Shown here piece after piece: positions 7,818 through 15,747 of a stretch of 64,000 nt of DNA. The DNA lies in NCBI RefSeq assembly GCF_024298965.1, contig NZ_CP085193.1, positions 5,890,001 to 5,954,000 of the forward strand, given 5' to 3'. Position numbers and translations under genes: made by a program. The DNA is from Streptomyces rapamycinicus NRRL 5491. Lineage in GTDB: Bacteria; Actinomycetota; Actinomycetes; Streptomycetales; Streptomycetaceae. Position 1 is the stretch's first letter. Each line of letters starts with the position of its first letter. Below the pieces are notes generated by a model. That model saw nothing but the letters and a program-made list of their open reading frames with translations. It was not told where the DNA came from and made no database searches.

Positions 7818-9206
7818 TCACAAGGTGTGTATCGCGGCTCGCAGCGCCGCGGCTACTCGGCGGGTGTCCGTTTCGGTGGTCCGCCAGTTGCTGAAGGCGG
7901 CGCGCAGGGCGGGCACGCCGTCGAGGACGGTGGGGGTGAGGAAGACCTCGTCGGCGAGTTGCCCGGTGAGGGCGGTGAGGCGTTCGGCGGTGGGGTTGTC
8001 GGCGAGGGTGAAGCAGACGACGTTCAGCCGGACCGGTGCCAGCAGCCGCAGGCCGGGCATGCTGTCGATGGCCGTGCCCAGGGCGCGTGCGCAGCCGATG
8101 CACCGCTCGATGATCTCGCGATGGCCGTCCCGCCCGTAGGCCCGCAGGGTGAACCAGGCGGTGAGGGCACGCAGGCGGTGGGAATTCTCCGGGGTGAGGT
8201 GGGCCAGGTCGGGGGTGTCGCCGAGCGGGCCCAGGTAGGCCGCCGCGTTCTGGAAGACCGCCGTTTGCAGGTCGGGCCGCCGAGTGAACTGCACGGCGCT
8301 GTCGTAGGGGACGTTCAGCCACTTGTGCAGGTCGACGCAGATCGAGTCGGCCAGGTCGAGGCCGCCGACCAGGTGCGCGTGTTCGAGTGACAGCCCGGCG
8401 AAGGCACCGAAGGCGGCGTCCACGTGCAGCCAGAACGCGTAGTGTTCGCGCAATGCGGCGATGGCGCGCAGGTCGTCGAAGTCGGCGGTGTTGACCGTGC
8501 CGGCGTTGGCGACCACGATGCACGGACCGTCGGGTTCGGCCTCGCGAAGCGCCTGTTCCAGCGCCGGCACATCGACGGCTTCCCGTCCGGGCAGGGTCGG
8601 CACGGGGAGGAGGGCCCGGCGTCCCAGACCGAGCATCGACAGCGCTTTGGGCACGCTCGAATGCGCTGATCCCGACAGCACCCGTACCGCGCCGAGTACG
8701 CCCGCCCCGTGCTCCGCGGGTGAGACGCCCAGCTGCTCTCCGAGCCATTCGCGGGCCACGGCGAGGCCGACGGTGTTGGACATGGTGGCGCCGCTGACGA
8801 AGGTTCCGTGGTGCTGGTCGGACAGGCCGAACAGACTCCGCAGCCAGCCGATCGTCTCGCGCTCCAGGCTCTGTCCCGCCCCGTCCAGTGCCGAGAAGGC
8901 GTTCAGATCCCAGGTCGTGGTCATCCAGTCGCCCGCCAGCGCGGCCGGCGTCGTCCCGCCGGTCACGAATCCGAGATAGCGCGGCCCGGCGCTCGCCGAC
9001 AGCGCCGGCTCCCAGCAGGCGATGAACTCCTCCAGCGCCGCCCGCGCTCCCACCCCCTGCTCGGACAAGGGATTCGGCTCCGGCACCGGCGCCGCGGGGA
9101 CGACGTCCCGCCCGGCGACCTGCCCGAGCACGTCGGCGGCGTGCTGCCGGACGGTCTCCAGCAGGTGCGGCAGACCGTCGCGGTCGGCGGCGAGTCGTGG
9201 GTGCAT
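7818..9206 (-). CDS. PLP-dependent group II amino-acid decarboxylase
   Basis: 462 residues with the fold-type I decarboxylase layout: TFVSGATMSNTVGLAVARE (cofactor-phosphate region), VLSGSAHSSVPKAL, the cofactor aspartate in FWLHVDAAFGAFAG (D263), and the Schiff-base lysine in SICVDLHKWLNVPYDS (K295). This matches the aromatic-L-amino-acid/tyrosine/glutamate decarboxylase family, so it should convert an amino acid to its amine. The exact substrate is not clear. The ATG used follows GGAGAC. It is divergent from a MocR-type regulator, whose family senses PLP or amino-acid-derived ligands, so the pair is probably one regulatory unit. Confidence 0.88.
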   Translation of the reverse strand: MHPRLAADRDGLPHLLETVRQHAADVLGQVAGRDVVPAAPVPEPNPLSEQGVGARAALEEFIACWEPALSASAGPRYLGFVTGGTTPAALAGDWMTTTWDLNAFSALDGAGQSLERETIGWLRSLFGLSDQHHGTFVSGATMSNTVGLAVAREWLGEQLGVSPAEHGAGVLGAVRVLSGSAHSSVPKALSMLGLGRRALLPVPTLPGREAVDVPALEQALREAEPDGPCIVVANAGTVNTADFDDLRAIAALREHYAFWLHVDAAFGAFAGLSLEHAHLVGGLDLADSICVDLHKWLNVPYDSAVQFTRRPDLQTAVFQNAAAYLGPLGDTPDLAHLTPENSHRLRALTAWFTLRAYGRDGHREIIERCIGCARALGTAIDSMPGLRLLAPVRLNVVCFTLADNPTAERLTALTGQLADEVFLTPTVLDGVPALRAAFSNWRTTETDTRRVAAALRAAIHTL

Positions 9207-9264
9207 GCCATGTCTCCGTTCGTATCGGGTGGCCACGACCGTAGGCAGCACACCGGTCCGGCGC

Positions 9265-9292
9265 CTGGTCCAATCATGGAAAACTGGACCAG
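9265..9292. promoter_or_regulatory. Inverted repeat operator candidate in the decarboxylase/MocR intergenic region
   Basis: CTGGTCCA (9265-9272) and its exact complement TGGACCAG (9285-9292) are separated by 12 bp and overlap the start region of the MocR gene. The arms match the TGGTCC/GGACCA type sequences often seen at MocR/PdxR control regions. Autorepression plus control of the decarboxylase is the likely role (inference). Confidence 0.55.
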
Positions 9293-9297
9293 TGCGG

Positions 9298-10650
9298 ATG
9301 AGGGACGACTACCTGGTGCAGGCGCTGGGGCCCTGGCGGGACACCAAGGCGCCACTCAGCACGGCGCTGGCCCGTGCGCTACGGGAAGCGCTGCTCGACG
9401 GCCGGATACGCGCCGGGAGCGAGCTGCCCGCCGAGCGCCGTCTCGCCGCCGCTCTCGGAGTGAGCCGTGGCACGGTGACAGCCGCCCTGGAACGGCTGCG
9501 CGACACCGGATGGGTCCGTACCCGGCACGGCAGCGCCAGCACGGTACAACTCCCCCCGGCCACCGCGGAACGGATCGCTCCGCTCTCGGCGACCGGGGAG
9601 GCCGGCTCCCTGGTCGACCTGCGCCGGGCCGTTCCCGCCGCGCCGCAGGAGCTCTATCTGGAGGCGACCCGGCGAGCCACCGATCGAGCGGGGCCCTTGC
9701 TGGCCGACCACGGCGAACCCGGTCCGGGCATCCCGGACCTGCGTGCGGCGATCGCCGCACGGTACAGCGCCGAAGGCACCGCGACACGGCCCGAGCAGAT
9801 CCTCGTCACCAGTGGGGCCCGGGCCGCGCTGACCCTGCTCGCGGCCCACTTCAGGCCTCGTACGGCGGTGGTGGAGACACCCACGTACTTCGACGCGCTT
9901 CAGGTGCTGCGTCATGCCGGAGCGAGGCTGGTGGGCTGCCGCGTCACCTCCGACGGCTGGGACCTGGACCAACTGCGGGACGCCTTCGCCGCCGCGCGCG
10001 GCCATCTCGCCTACCTGGTACCCGACTTCCACAACCCGACGGGAGCGCTGATGCCCCCGCACACCCGCCGCACCGTGACCCAGCTCGCCGCCCAGCACCA
10101 GGTCACCCTCGTCGTGGACGAGACCATGCGCGACCTCGACCTGCGCGACCAGCCGGAACCCATGCCCCGTATCCCCGGCGCACTGCTGATCGGCTCGACC
10201 AGCAAGTCCATCTGGGGCGGGCTGCGCATCGGCTGGATCCGGGCCCGTGCCTCGCTCGTCCGGGAACTGCAGGACCACCCGCTGGCCGGACCACTGACCG
10301 CGCCGCCGGTGCAGCAACTCGTCGCCGTCGAACTGCTACGGGATCTGGAACCGCTGCTCGGACAACGCCGGCACGAGCTACGGCAACAGCGCGACCACCT
10401 CGCCGGCGTCCTCGCCGACGACGGCCGTTGGCACTTTGCCCTCCCACCCGGCGGACTCGCCCTGTGGCTGCGGCTGACGACCACCCTCGCCGATACCGTC
10501 GTCGAACGGGCCGACAGGAACGGGGTCGCCCTCGCGGCGGGCCCACGCTTCGCGGTCGACGCCACCCTCACCCGCTATCTGCGCGTGCCCTTCACCCCAC
10601 CGCGCCCGGTACTCGAGCAGATCGCCCACGTCCTCGACGACGCCTGCTGA
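9298..10650 (+). CDS. MocR-subfamily GntR regulator with aminotransferase domain
   Basis: 450 residues. The N-terminal GntR winged helix (ALREALLDGRIRAGSELPAE, RRLAAALGVSRGTVTAALER) is followed by a full fold-type I aminotransferase-like domain with the lysine motif SKSIWGGLRIGWIRA. MocR proteins bind PLP through this lysine and act as transcription factors, usually not as aminotransferases. The ATG used is six bases after an alternative GTG. The promoter overlaps the inverted repeat shared with the divergent decarboxylase gene, its probable target. Confidence 0.88.
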   Translation: MRDDYLVQALGPWRDTKAPLSTALARALREALLDGRIRAGSELPAERRLAAALGVSRGTVTAALERLRDTGWVRTRHGSASTVQLPPATAERIAPLSATGEAGSLVDLRRAVPAAPQELYLEATRRATDRAGPLLADHGEPGPGIPDLRAAIAARYSAEGTATRPEQILVTSGARAALTLLAAHFRPRTAVVETPTYFDALQVLRHAGARLVGCRVTSDGWDLDQLRDAFAAARGHLAYLVPDFHNPTGALMPPHTRRTVTQLAAQHQVTLVVDETMRDLDLRDQPEPMPRIPGALLIGSTSKSIWGGLRIGWIRARASLVRELQDHPLAGPLTAPPVQQLVAVELLRDLEPLLGQRRHELRQQRDHLAGVLADDGRWHFALPPGGLALWLRLTTTLADTVVERADRNGVALAAGPRFAVDATLTRYLRVPFTPPRPVLEQIAHVLDDAC

Positions 10651-10763
10651 GATGACACCGCTCAAAGAGGGTACGTTCCAACCGCTGTCCAGCGGCCTCC
10701 AGCATCGCATTCCAGCAGCTCATAGGCCTGCCGCCCAGAAGCGCCGTTGATTCCCGGGCTCAG

Positions 10764-10794
10764 CGCGCGGGTTCGATTCCCGTCACCCGCTCCA
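10764..10794 (+). other. 3' fragment of tRNA-Gly, probable attachment site
   Basis: GCGGGTTCGATTCCCGT folds as a T-arm (five pairs, TTCGATT loop). It is followed by CACCCGC, a T discriminator and CCA, which is the 3' acceptor half of actinomycete tRNA-Gly. The 5' half, D-arm and anticodon arm are missing, and the upstream sequence cannot complete a cloverleaf. A lone tRNA 3' end with its own terminator is what integrases of actinomycete integrative elements leave at one border. The matching intact tRNA-Gly copy is not in this window. Confidence 0.7.
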
Positions 10795-10800
10795 CAGCGA

Positions 10801-10825
10801 AGGCCCAGGTCAGCGACCTGGGCCT
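10801..10825 (+). terminator. Terminator hairpin after the tRNA-Gly fragment
   Basis: AGGCCCAGGTC, loop AGC, then GACCTGGGCCT gives a perfect 11-bp stem followed by GGTTTGTTG. It lies seven bases after the CCA of the tRNA fragment, as expected of the native tRNA terminator. Confidence 0.85.
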
Positions 10826-10970
10826 GGTTTGTTGCCAAAATCGCTCAAAGGTCACCGCGCCCGCCGCGTGCCAGTCGTGGCCGGGGCGGTCGACACCACG
10901 GCCTTTGGCAGCCGCTTGGAGCGATAGCCTCTAAGATCACGGCCCCAACGTCGTGCTTTACCGGGCAGTC

Positions 10971-11630
10971 CTAGCTCGGGCAGGTCGCGGCCTCGATGTG
11001 GGCGAGTTGGGCGGCGAGGATCTCTTCGAACGCGGCGCGGCGGTCTGCTCCGAGGGGGCGGACGTCGCGGGCGAAGTGGGCCAGGGCCGGGAAGCGTTCG
11101 GGGTCGGCGCCGAGTACCGCGACGCGGAACAGCTCCATGCCCTGTTCGTGCTCGCCGGGGGTGACGGTGCTGATCCCTGCCTCGGAGGCGATCAACGCGG
11201 CGATGAGGACCGCGACCCGGTGGTAGCGCGCCGGGATCTCCTCATCGGGCAGTCCCGACGAGCGCAGAGCCTGCAGCACCTCTTCCATGACCATCCGGGA
11301 ACCGGTGCCGGATGATGCGTAGCGTCCCCAGACCGCGGCGAGCTGGGGCTGCCGGCCGAATGCCTCTCTCATGCGCAGGGCCAGGGCCGTGATGCGCTGC
11401 TTCCAGTCGCCCTCGGGGTGGTAGCCGCCCATGGCGGCCAGGAGGATCCGGTCGGCGACCGCGCGCAACAGTTCGGTCTTGCTGCGGAAGTGCCGGTAGA
11501 GGCTGGAGGAATCGGTCCCGAGCGTCGCGGCGAGCTTGCGCACACTGAACGACTCGGCGTCGCTCGTGCGCAGCAACTCCGCCGCCGCATCCAGGATCTC
11601 CTCGGTCGACCAGCGCCTTCGGCCTGCCAT
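10971..11630 (-). CDS. TetR-family transcriptional regulator
   Basis: 219 residues. The N-terminus has the TetR helix-turn-helix (STEEILDAAAELLRTSDAES, FSVRKLAATLGTDSSSLYRH, FRSKTELL). The C-terminal helical ligand domain has no diagnostic motif. It is divergent from a serine hydrolase gene. The promoter region between them holds an inverted repeat placed between -35 and -10 elements facing the hydrolase, so it probably represses that gene. Ligand unknown. Confidence 0.88.
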   Translation of the reverse strand: MAGRRRWSTEEILDAAAELLRTSDAESFSVRKLAATLGTDSSSLYRHFRSKTELLRAVADRILLAAMGGYHPEGDWKQRITALALRMREAFGRQPQLAAVWGRYASSGTGSRMVMEEVLQALRSSGLPDEEIPARYHRVAVLIAALIASEAGISTVTPGEHEQGMELFRVAVLGADPERFPALAHFARDVRPLGADRRAAFEEILAAQLAHIEAATCPS

Positions 11631-11668
11631 CTCGCTCCTCTCGCCGGGTCTCAGCCTAACCTATGCAC

Positions 11669-11696
11669 TTGGCGTTGCACGCACCGCGTGCATAAT
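11669..11696 (+). promoter_or_regulatory. Promoter with inverted-repeat operator between -35 and -10
   Basis: TTGGCG (11669-11674) and CATAAT (11691-11696) with a 16-bp spacer make a plausible sigma-70-type promoter pointing to the serine hydrolase. The spacer holds TGCACGC-ACC-GCGTGCA (11676-11692), a perfect 7-bp inverted repeat suited to TetR binding. Repressor binding there would block RNA polymerase. Both elements are read directly; the function is inferred. Confidence 0.55.
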
Positions 11697-11735
11697 GAGG
11701 ACATGGGCGTGCCGGGTGTCTCGTCAACAGGCGGG

Positions 11736-11802
11736 CCGGCGTGCCAAGTACGACAACGAGTTCGGCTACTCCTGCCAGGTCGTCCGCGTCGTCCGTGCCC
11801 TG
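11736..11802 (+). pseudogene. Short remnant of glyceraldehyde-3-phosphate dehydrogenase C-terminus
   Basis: The frame reads AKYDNEFGYSCQVVRVVRA. This resembles the conserved C-terminal motif of GAPDH (WYDNE-F/W-GYS...). Nothing else of the enzyme is present. It sits in the leader region upstream of the serine hydrolase start. The match is about 15 residues, so chance or a short relic cannot be separated. Confidence 0.4.
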
Positions 11803-11862
11803 TCGCTCCGGGGCAGGCGGCCGACGTGGACCTCACCCGGGGAATACGAAAGGACGCATGTC

Positions 11863-12981
11863 GTGAGGAAGCCGCTGGATCCCGCGGAGCTGAACGCCGC
11901 GATGGAAAACGTCCACCGCGCCGGGATGCCGGGCCTGTTCGCCGAGGTGCGTGACGGCGACCAGGTCTGGCGCGGCGCCGCCGGGGTCGCCGATGTCGCT
12001 ACCGGTCGCCGCGTCACCGCCGACATGCGGCACCGCGTCGGCAGCATCACCAAGACCTTCACCGCCGCCGCGGTTCTGCGGCAGGTCGAGAGCGGTCAGA
12101 TCGGCCTCGACACCCCGATCGGCCGGTACCTTCCGCGGCTGGTTCCCGGAGAGCGCGGCGGCGCGATCACGGTCCGGATGTTGATCAACCACACCAGCGG
12201 CCTCGCCGAGTACCTCCCCTACGCCTACCCCTCCCTCAAGGCATTCCCCGCCGTCGCGGACACCGGACCCCAGAGCTTGGACGACAACCGGCTCACGCGG
12301 TTTCACCCCACCGAGCTGATCGAGATGGGGGTCACCGCACCTGCCGTCGGCGCCCCGGGCGGCACTCCGGGGGTGTACTCCAACACCAACTACCTGCTCC
12401 TCGGCGAACTCCTGGAACAGGTGACCGGTACTACGGCGGAGCGCTGCATCACCCGGAACGTCATCGAGCGCGCCGGGCTCCGGGACACCGAACTCCCCGC
12501 CGGGCCATACGTCAACGGGGAGCACTCGCAGATCTACGAGGCGTGGTTCGGCATGATCGACCCGCCGCGCGACTACAGCGTCTACGACATGTCATGGGTG
12601 GGGCCGGCGGCCTCGCTGATATCGACCGTCACGGACCTCAACCGCTTCTTCGGCATGCTGCTCGCCGGCGAGATCGTCAGCCCGTCGTCGCTGACGCAGA
12701 TGCAACGCACCGTCCCGGTCGTCTCCCAAGAGGGAAAGACGATCGACTACGGCCTCGGCCTGCACCCGATGAAGGCTCCCGGTCAGGGCACCTTCTGGGG
12801 CCATGGCGGCACGGTCTGGGGTGCTGGAGCGCTCGCCATGACCAGTGCCGACGGCAAGCGGCAGATGTCCGTCGCGGTGAACCTGCAGCGGTGGAACAGG
12901 CTCGACTCCTCGGGCAAACCGCAGCCTCATCCCATCGACGACGCGCTTACGGCTCTCCACCGCGTGGCGATGTACGGCTGA
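11863..12981 (+). CDS. Serine hydrolase, beta-lactamase/D-Ala-D-Ala carboxypeptidase family
   Basis: 372 residues with the class C/penicillin-binding-protein fold motifs: S-x-x-K as SITK (S61, K64), Y-S-N as VYSNTNY (Y172, N174), and HGG in FWGHGGTVWGAG. There is no signal peptide, so it is probably cytoplasmic, more like an esterase/peptidase of this fold than a cell-wall carboxypeptidase. The start is the GTG after GAAAGGA. An ATG at 11858 is in another frame and stops at once. It is divergent from the TetR gene, which likely represses it. Confidence 0.85.
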   Translation: MRKPLDPAELNAAMENVHRAGMPGLFAEVRDGDQVWRGAAGVADVATGRRVTADMRHRVGSITKTFTAAAVLRQVESGQIGLDTPIGRYLPRLVPGERGGAITVRMLINHTSGLAEYLPYAYPSLKAFPAVADTGPQSLDDNRLTRFHPTELIEMGVTAPAVGAPGGTPGVYSNTNYLLLGELLEQVTGTTAERCITRNVIERAGLRDTELPAGPYVNGEHSQIYEAWFGMIDPPRDYSVYDMSWVGPAASLISTVTDLNRFFGMLLAGEIVSPSSLTQMQRTVPVVSQEGKTIDYGLGLHPMKAPGQGTFWGHGGTVWGAGALAMTSADGKRQMSVAVNLQRWNRLDSSGKPQPHPIDDALTALHRVAMYG

Positions 12982-13175
12982 CAGGGCCGCAGAGAGCCGC
13001 TTTCACCGAGCCTGCGAGTCGGGTCATCGCCTGGCTCCGGTTCCCTGCCCGGCAGGGCCCTGACGGTCGCACTGTTGTGGAGGCGGCCGCGACCGGCTTG
13101 CGCTGACGCGGACTCAACGTCTCAGACCTGGACCAATACGGGCCACGACCACCACACACCATGGAGGAAGACATC

Positions 13176-13940
13176 GTGGAACGCATCGGCATCATCGGAG
13201 TGGGAGAGATCGGCCGGGCCATAGTGATGGGCCTGCGTCACGGGGGCGACGAGCTGCCGGAGGTGTTCCTCTCGCCCCGGGGCGCCGACACAGCCGCGGA
13301 GCTCTCCGAGCGCTACGAGGGCGTACGGGTGTGCGCCGACAACCAGGCGGTGGTGGACCGCTCCGAGGTAGTGATCATCGCCGTACGACGCCAAGACCGG
13401 CACGATGCCCTGGCCGGTGTGCGGGTGGACGACGACAAGATCGTGGTCAACGTCATGGCCGGCGTCGGCAACGACGACCTGCGACAGACACTCGCCACCG
13501 GCGCCCCGCTGACCCGGGCCATCCCCCTGCCGGCCATCCGCGAACGCCGCTCCGTCACGGTGGTGTACCCCTCGCACCCGAGGGTGAACTCGTTCTTCGA
13601 GCGCCTGGGCGGGGCGCTCCCCGTCGCGGACGAGGCGGCCTTCAACGTCTTCTCCGCGCTGACAGGGACGCTGACCACCCACTACTGGTACCTCGCCACA
13701 CTCACGTCGTGGGCCGCCGGCCACGGCATCGCCTCCGAGGACGCGGACCGCTACGTTCGCAGCCTCTTCCAGGGCGTCGGTCGCGCTCTGAGCGACAACT
13801 CCCGTTCCCTGCACCAACTCGCGGCCGACCACGAGACCCCGGGCGGCAACAACGAACGTATCCGCACCACCTGGTTCGACCCGGCCAGCTCCGAGGCCCT
13901 GACCAGTGCCCTTGACGCACTCCTCCGCGATCTCACATAG
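13176..13940 (+). CDS. Pyrroline-5-carboxylate reductase-like NADP-dependent oxidoreductase
   Basis: 254 residues. The N-terminal Rossmann motif GIIGVGEIGRAIVMGL begins near residue 5. A ProC-like middle follows (VVNVMAGVGNDDLRQTL, TRAIPLPAIRERRSVTVVYP). The C-terminal helical dimerisation domain has lost the usual conserved proline-biosynthesis motifs, so it may act on a different imine or keto substrate. The GTG chosen is preceded by GGAGGAAG five bases upstream. The ATG at 13161 overlaps that ribosome site and is less likely. It stands alone. Confidence 0.8.
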   Translation: MERIGIIGVGEIGRAIVMGLRHGGDELPEVFLSPRGADTAAELSERYEGVRVCADNQAVVDRSEVVIIAVRRQDRHDALAGVRVDDDKIVVNVMAGVGNDDLRQTLATGAPLTRAIPLPAIRERRSVTVVYPSHPRVNSFFERLGGALPVADEAAFNVFSALTGTLTTHYWYLATLTSWAAGHGIASEDADRYVRSLFQGVGRALSDNSRSLHQLAADHETPGGNNERIRTTWFDPASSEALTSALDALLRDLT

Positions 13941-14132
13941 CCACGTGGCGCGCCGCGGGAAGCCGTGGGAAAACGTCGCGGACCGCTGGTAGCGGGATCG
14001 GACGGTCTGAGCGATGCCGAGGAACCGGTTCCGCGCTGGGCGGCGTCGGTGACGACTTGCCCGGAGTTCAAGTGGTCCGCGCTCAACCCTTGACTCGTGA
14101 TTCACACGTAGGCAACATCCTCCCATCTTTCG

Positions 14133-14149
14133 TGAGAAAACTTATCACT
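14133..14149. promoter_or_regulatory. IclR-box candidate upstream of the catabolic operon
   Basis: GTGAGAA-AAC-TTATCAC is a 7-bp inverted repeat with one mismatch and a 3-bp spacer, 24 bp before the first gene. The same layout (CTGATAA-CAC-TTATCAG) occurs before the IclR gene of this module, so the two probably are its operators. Confidence 0.6.
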
Positions 14150-14172
14150 CTACGAGAAACGCGAGGACGTCG

Positions 14173-15747
14173 ATGCGTGTGGGGATCCTTGGGCTGGGCG
14201 AGGCCGGGGCGTTGTATGCCGTTGGTTTCGCAGAAAACGGCTGGTCCGTAGTGGGGTACGACCCCGGCGACGTGCCGACTCCGGCTGGTGTCATGCGGGC
14301 GGGCAGCGTGGCGGAGGCGGTTGGCGGGGCCGATCTTGTGCTGGGGCTGACGGGAGCCACAGCGGCCGCGTCGGTGGCGGTGGAGGCGGCGCCGCATCTG
14401 CGGGACGATGTGGTCTTCGCGGACATGAACGCCGGAGCGCCCGATCTCAAGCGGAAGATCGACGGCGTCGTCACCGAAGGTGGGCGGGCGATCTTCGCGG
14501 ATGTGTCCGTGATCGGCTCGGTTCCCGAGTACCGCCACCGTACGGCTCTGGTGGCCAGCGGCCGCGGGGCCTCGGCCGTGGCGGAACACTTCCGGGCGCT
14601 GGGTGCTCCCGTGGAGGACCTGGGCGGGGAGCCGGGGGCGGCGTCGGCCCGCAAGCTGCTGCGCAGCCTCTTCATGAAGGGGCTGGGCGCCGTCATCGTG
14701 CAGACGGTGGAAGCGGGCCGTGCCGCCGGTGACGAGCAGTGGGTGCGTCAGCAGGTCGTACGGGAGCTCGCCGACGGTGAGGCCACATTGGAACGCCTGT
14801 ACGCAGGAACGTTCAAGCACGGGGTGCGGCGGGCCGGCGAGGTGGCCGCCGCAGCCGATCTGATGGCGGATCTCGGCCTGGACGCGGCCTTGGCCCACGG
14901 CATCAGCAGGCTGCACACCCTTGCCGCCCGCCAGGATGGACTGCGCGCCACACCGCTGGTCACCGAGGCATTGCTGGCGGCGTACGAGGGGCTGCCGACC
15001 GCCAACATCGGCGATGCGCGCGACCGGCTGGGCCTGGTCGACTCCGGCATCAGTCCGCTGTGGACCGGTGCCCGCGCAGTGGGCCGCGCGCTGACGGTGT
15101 TGACGCGGGCCGGGGACAACCAGGCCATCCACGAAGCGCTGCGGATCGCCGGGCCCGGTGACCTGATCGTGGTCGACGGTCAGGGTGACACTTCCCGCGC
15201 CCTGATCGGCGAGCTGATCGCCGAGCGCGCCAAGGCTCGCGGGGTGGTCGGTATGGTGCTCGACGGCGCCGCCCGCGATGTGGAGGTCCTTGAGGAGATC
15301 GGCTTCCCGGTCTGGGCTCGCGCGGTCACCCCCGCCGGCCCCTACAAGGACGGCCCCGGCAGGGTGAACGTCGCCGTCGCCGTGGGCGGCGCGGTGTGCG
15401 GGCCGGGTGACCTGGTCGTCGCGGACGGCGACGGAGTCGCCGTCCTTCCCGCCGACGAGGCAGAGTCGACACTGGTCGCGGCGCGTGAGATCGAGGCCGA
15501 CGAGGCGCACCGCCGCAGCAGCATCCGGGCTGGACGGGCCGGACAGGACGGACGGGCCGGACAGGACGGACGGCCGGAACAGGCCGGTCAGGCCGGTCAG
15601 GCCGGTCAGGCCGGTCAGGCCGGTCAGGCCGGTCAGGCCGGTCAGGCCGGTCAGGCCGGTCAGGCCGATCAGGCCGGTCAGGCCGGTCAGGCCGTGGGCG
15701 GAACGGCAGGAGAACCCGCAGGAGCACCGGCAGGAGAAGCAGCATGA
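14173..15747 (+). CDS. Fusion of a DUF1932/6PGDH-like dehydrogenase with an RraA-type aldolase
   Basis: 524 residues in two domains. Residues 1-250 are an NAD(P)-binding 6-phosphogluconate-dehydrogenase-like protein (MRVGILGLGEAGALYAVGF, VVFADMNAGAP, DVSVIGSVPEYRHRTALV) with a DUF1932 C-terminus. Residues 265-460 are an RraA/HMG-CHA aldolase domain (LPTANIGDARDRLG, VVGMVLDGAARDVEVLEEI, VCGPGDLVVADGDGVAVLP). The catalytic Arg-Asp of GAARD is kept. In other bacteria these are often separate neighbours. The tail is a 12-unit Ala-Gly-Gln repeat. It likely oxidises and cleaves a hydroxy-acid intermediate. Its stop overlaps the permease start (ATGA). Confidence 0.8.
   Translation: MRVGILGLGEAGALYAVGFAENGWSVVGYDPGDVPTPAGVMRAGSVAEAVGGADLVLGLTGATAAASVAVEAAPHLRDDVVFADMNAGAPDLKRKIDGVVTEGGRAIFADVSVIGSVPEYRHRTALVASGRGASAVAEHFRALGAPVEDLGGEPGAASARKLLRSLFMKGLGAVIVQTVEAGRAAGDEQWVRQQVVRELADGEATLERLYAGTFKHGVRRAGEVAAAADLMADLGLDAALAHGISRLHTLAARQDGLRATPLVTEALLAAYEGLPTANIGDARDRLGLVDSGISPLWTGARAVGRALTVLTRAGDNQAIHEALRIAGPGDLIVVDGQGDTSRALIGELIAERAKARGVVGMVLDGAARDVEVLEEIGFPVWARAVTPAGPYKDGPGRVNVAVAVGGAVCGPGDLVVADGDGVAVLPADEAESTLVAAREIEADEAHRRSSIRAGRAGQDGRAGQDGRPEQAGQAGQAGQAGQAGQAGQAGQAGQAGQADQAGQAGQAVGGTAGEPAGAPAGEAA
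15580..15687 (+). repeat. Twelve 9-bp tandem repeats (CAGGCCGGT)
   Basis: Twelve copies of CAGGCCGGT, one with a base change (CAGGCCGAT), encode (Ala-Gly-Gln)n at the end of the dehydrogenase-aldolase fusion. It is a low-complexity tail likely to vary in length between strains. The opposite strand also reads open here, which is an artefact of the repeat. Confidence 0.9.

Larger units (their letters stand above)
10651..10970. other. Intergenic stretch containing tRNA scar, no protein gene
   Basis: This 320-bp gap holds only the tRNA-Gly 3' fragment and its terminator, listed separately. The rest shows no coding motif. Confidence 0.6.

Noticed and set aside
10764..10794. Possible complete tRNA gene
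   Set aside because: Only the T-arm and acceptor 3' strand fold; no 5' acceptor, D-arm or anticodon arm precedes it.
11703..11954. Leaderless small gene starting at the predicted transcript start before the serine hydrolase
   Set aside because: The ATG is well placed, but the encoded peptide has out-of-frame composition and covers the hydrolase start.
15326..15745. Reverse-strand collagen-like (Pro-Asp-Arg)n protein
   Set aside because: It is the complement of the Ala-Gly-Gln repeat tail, with no start or ribosome site.
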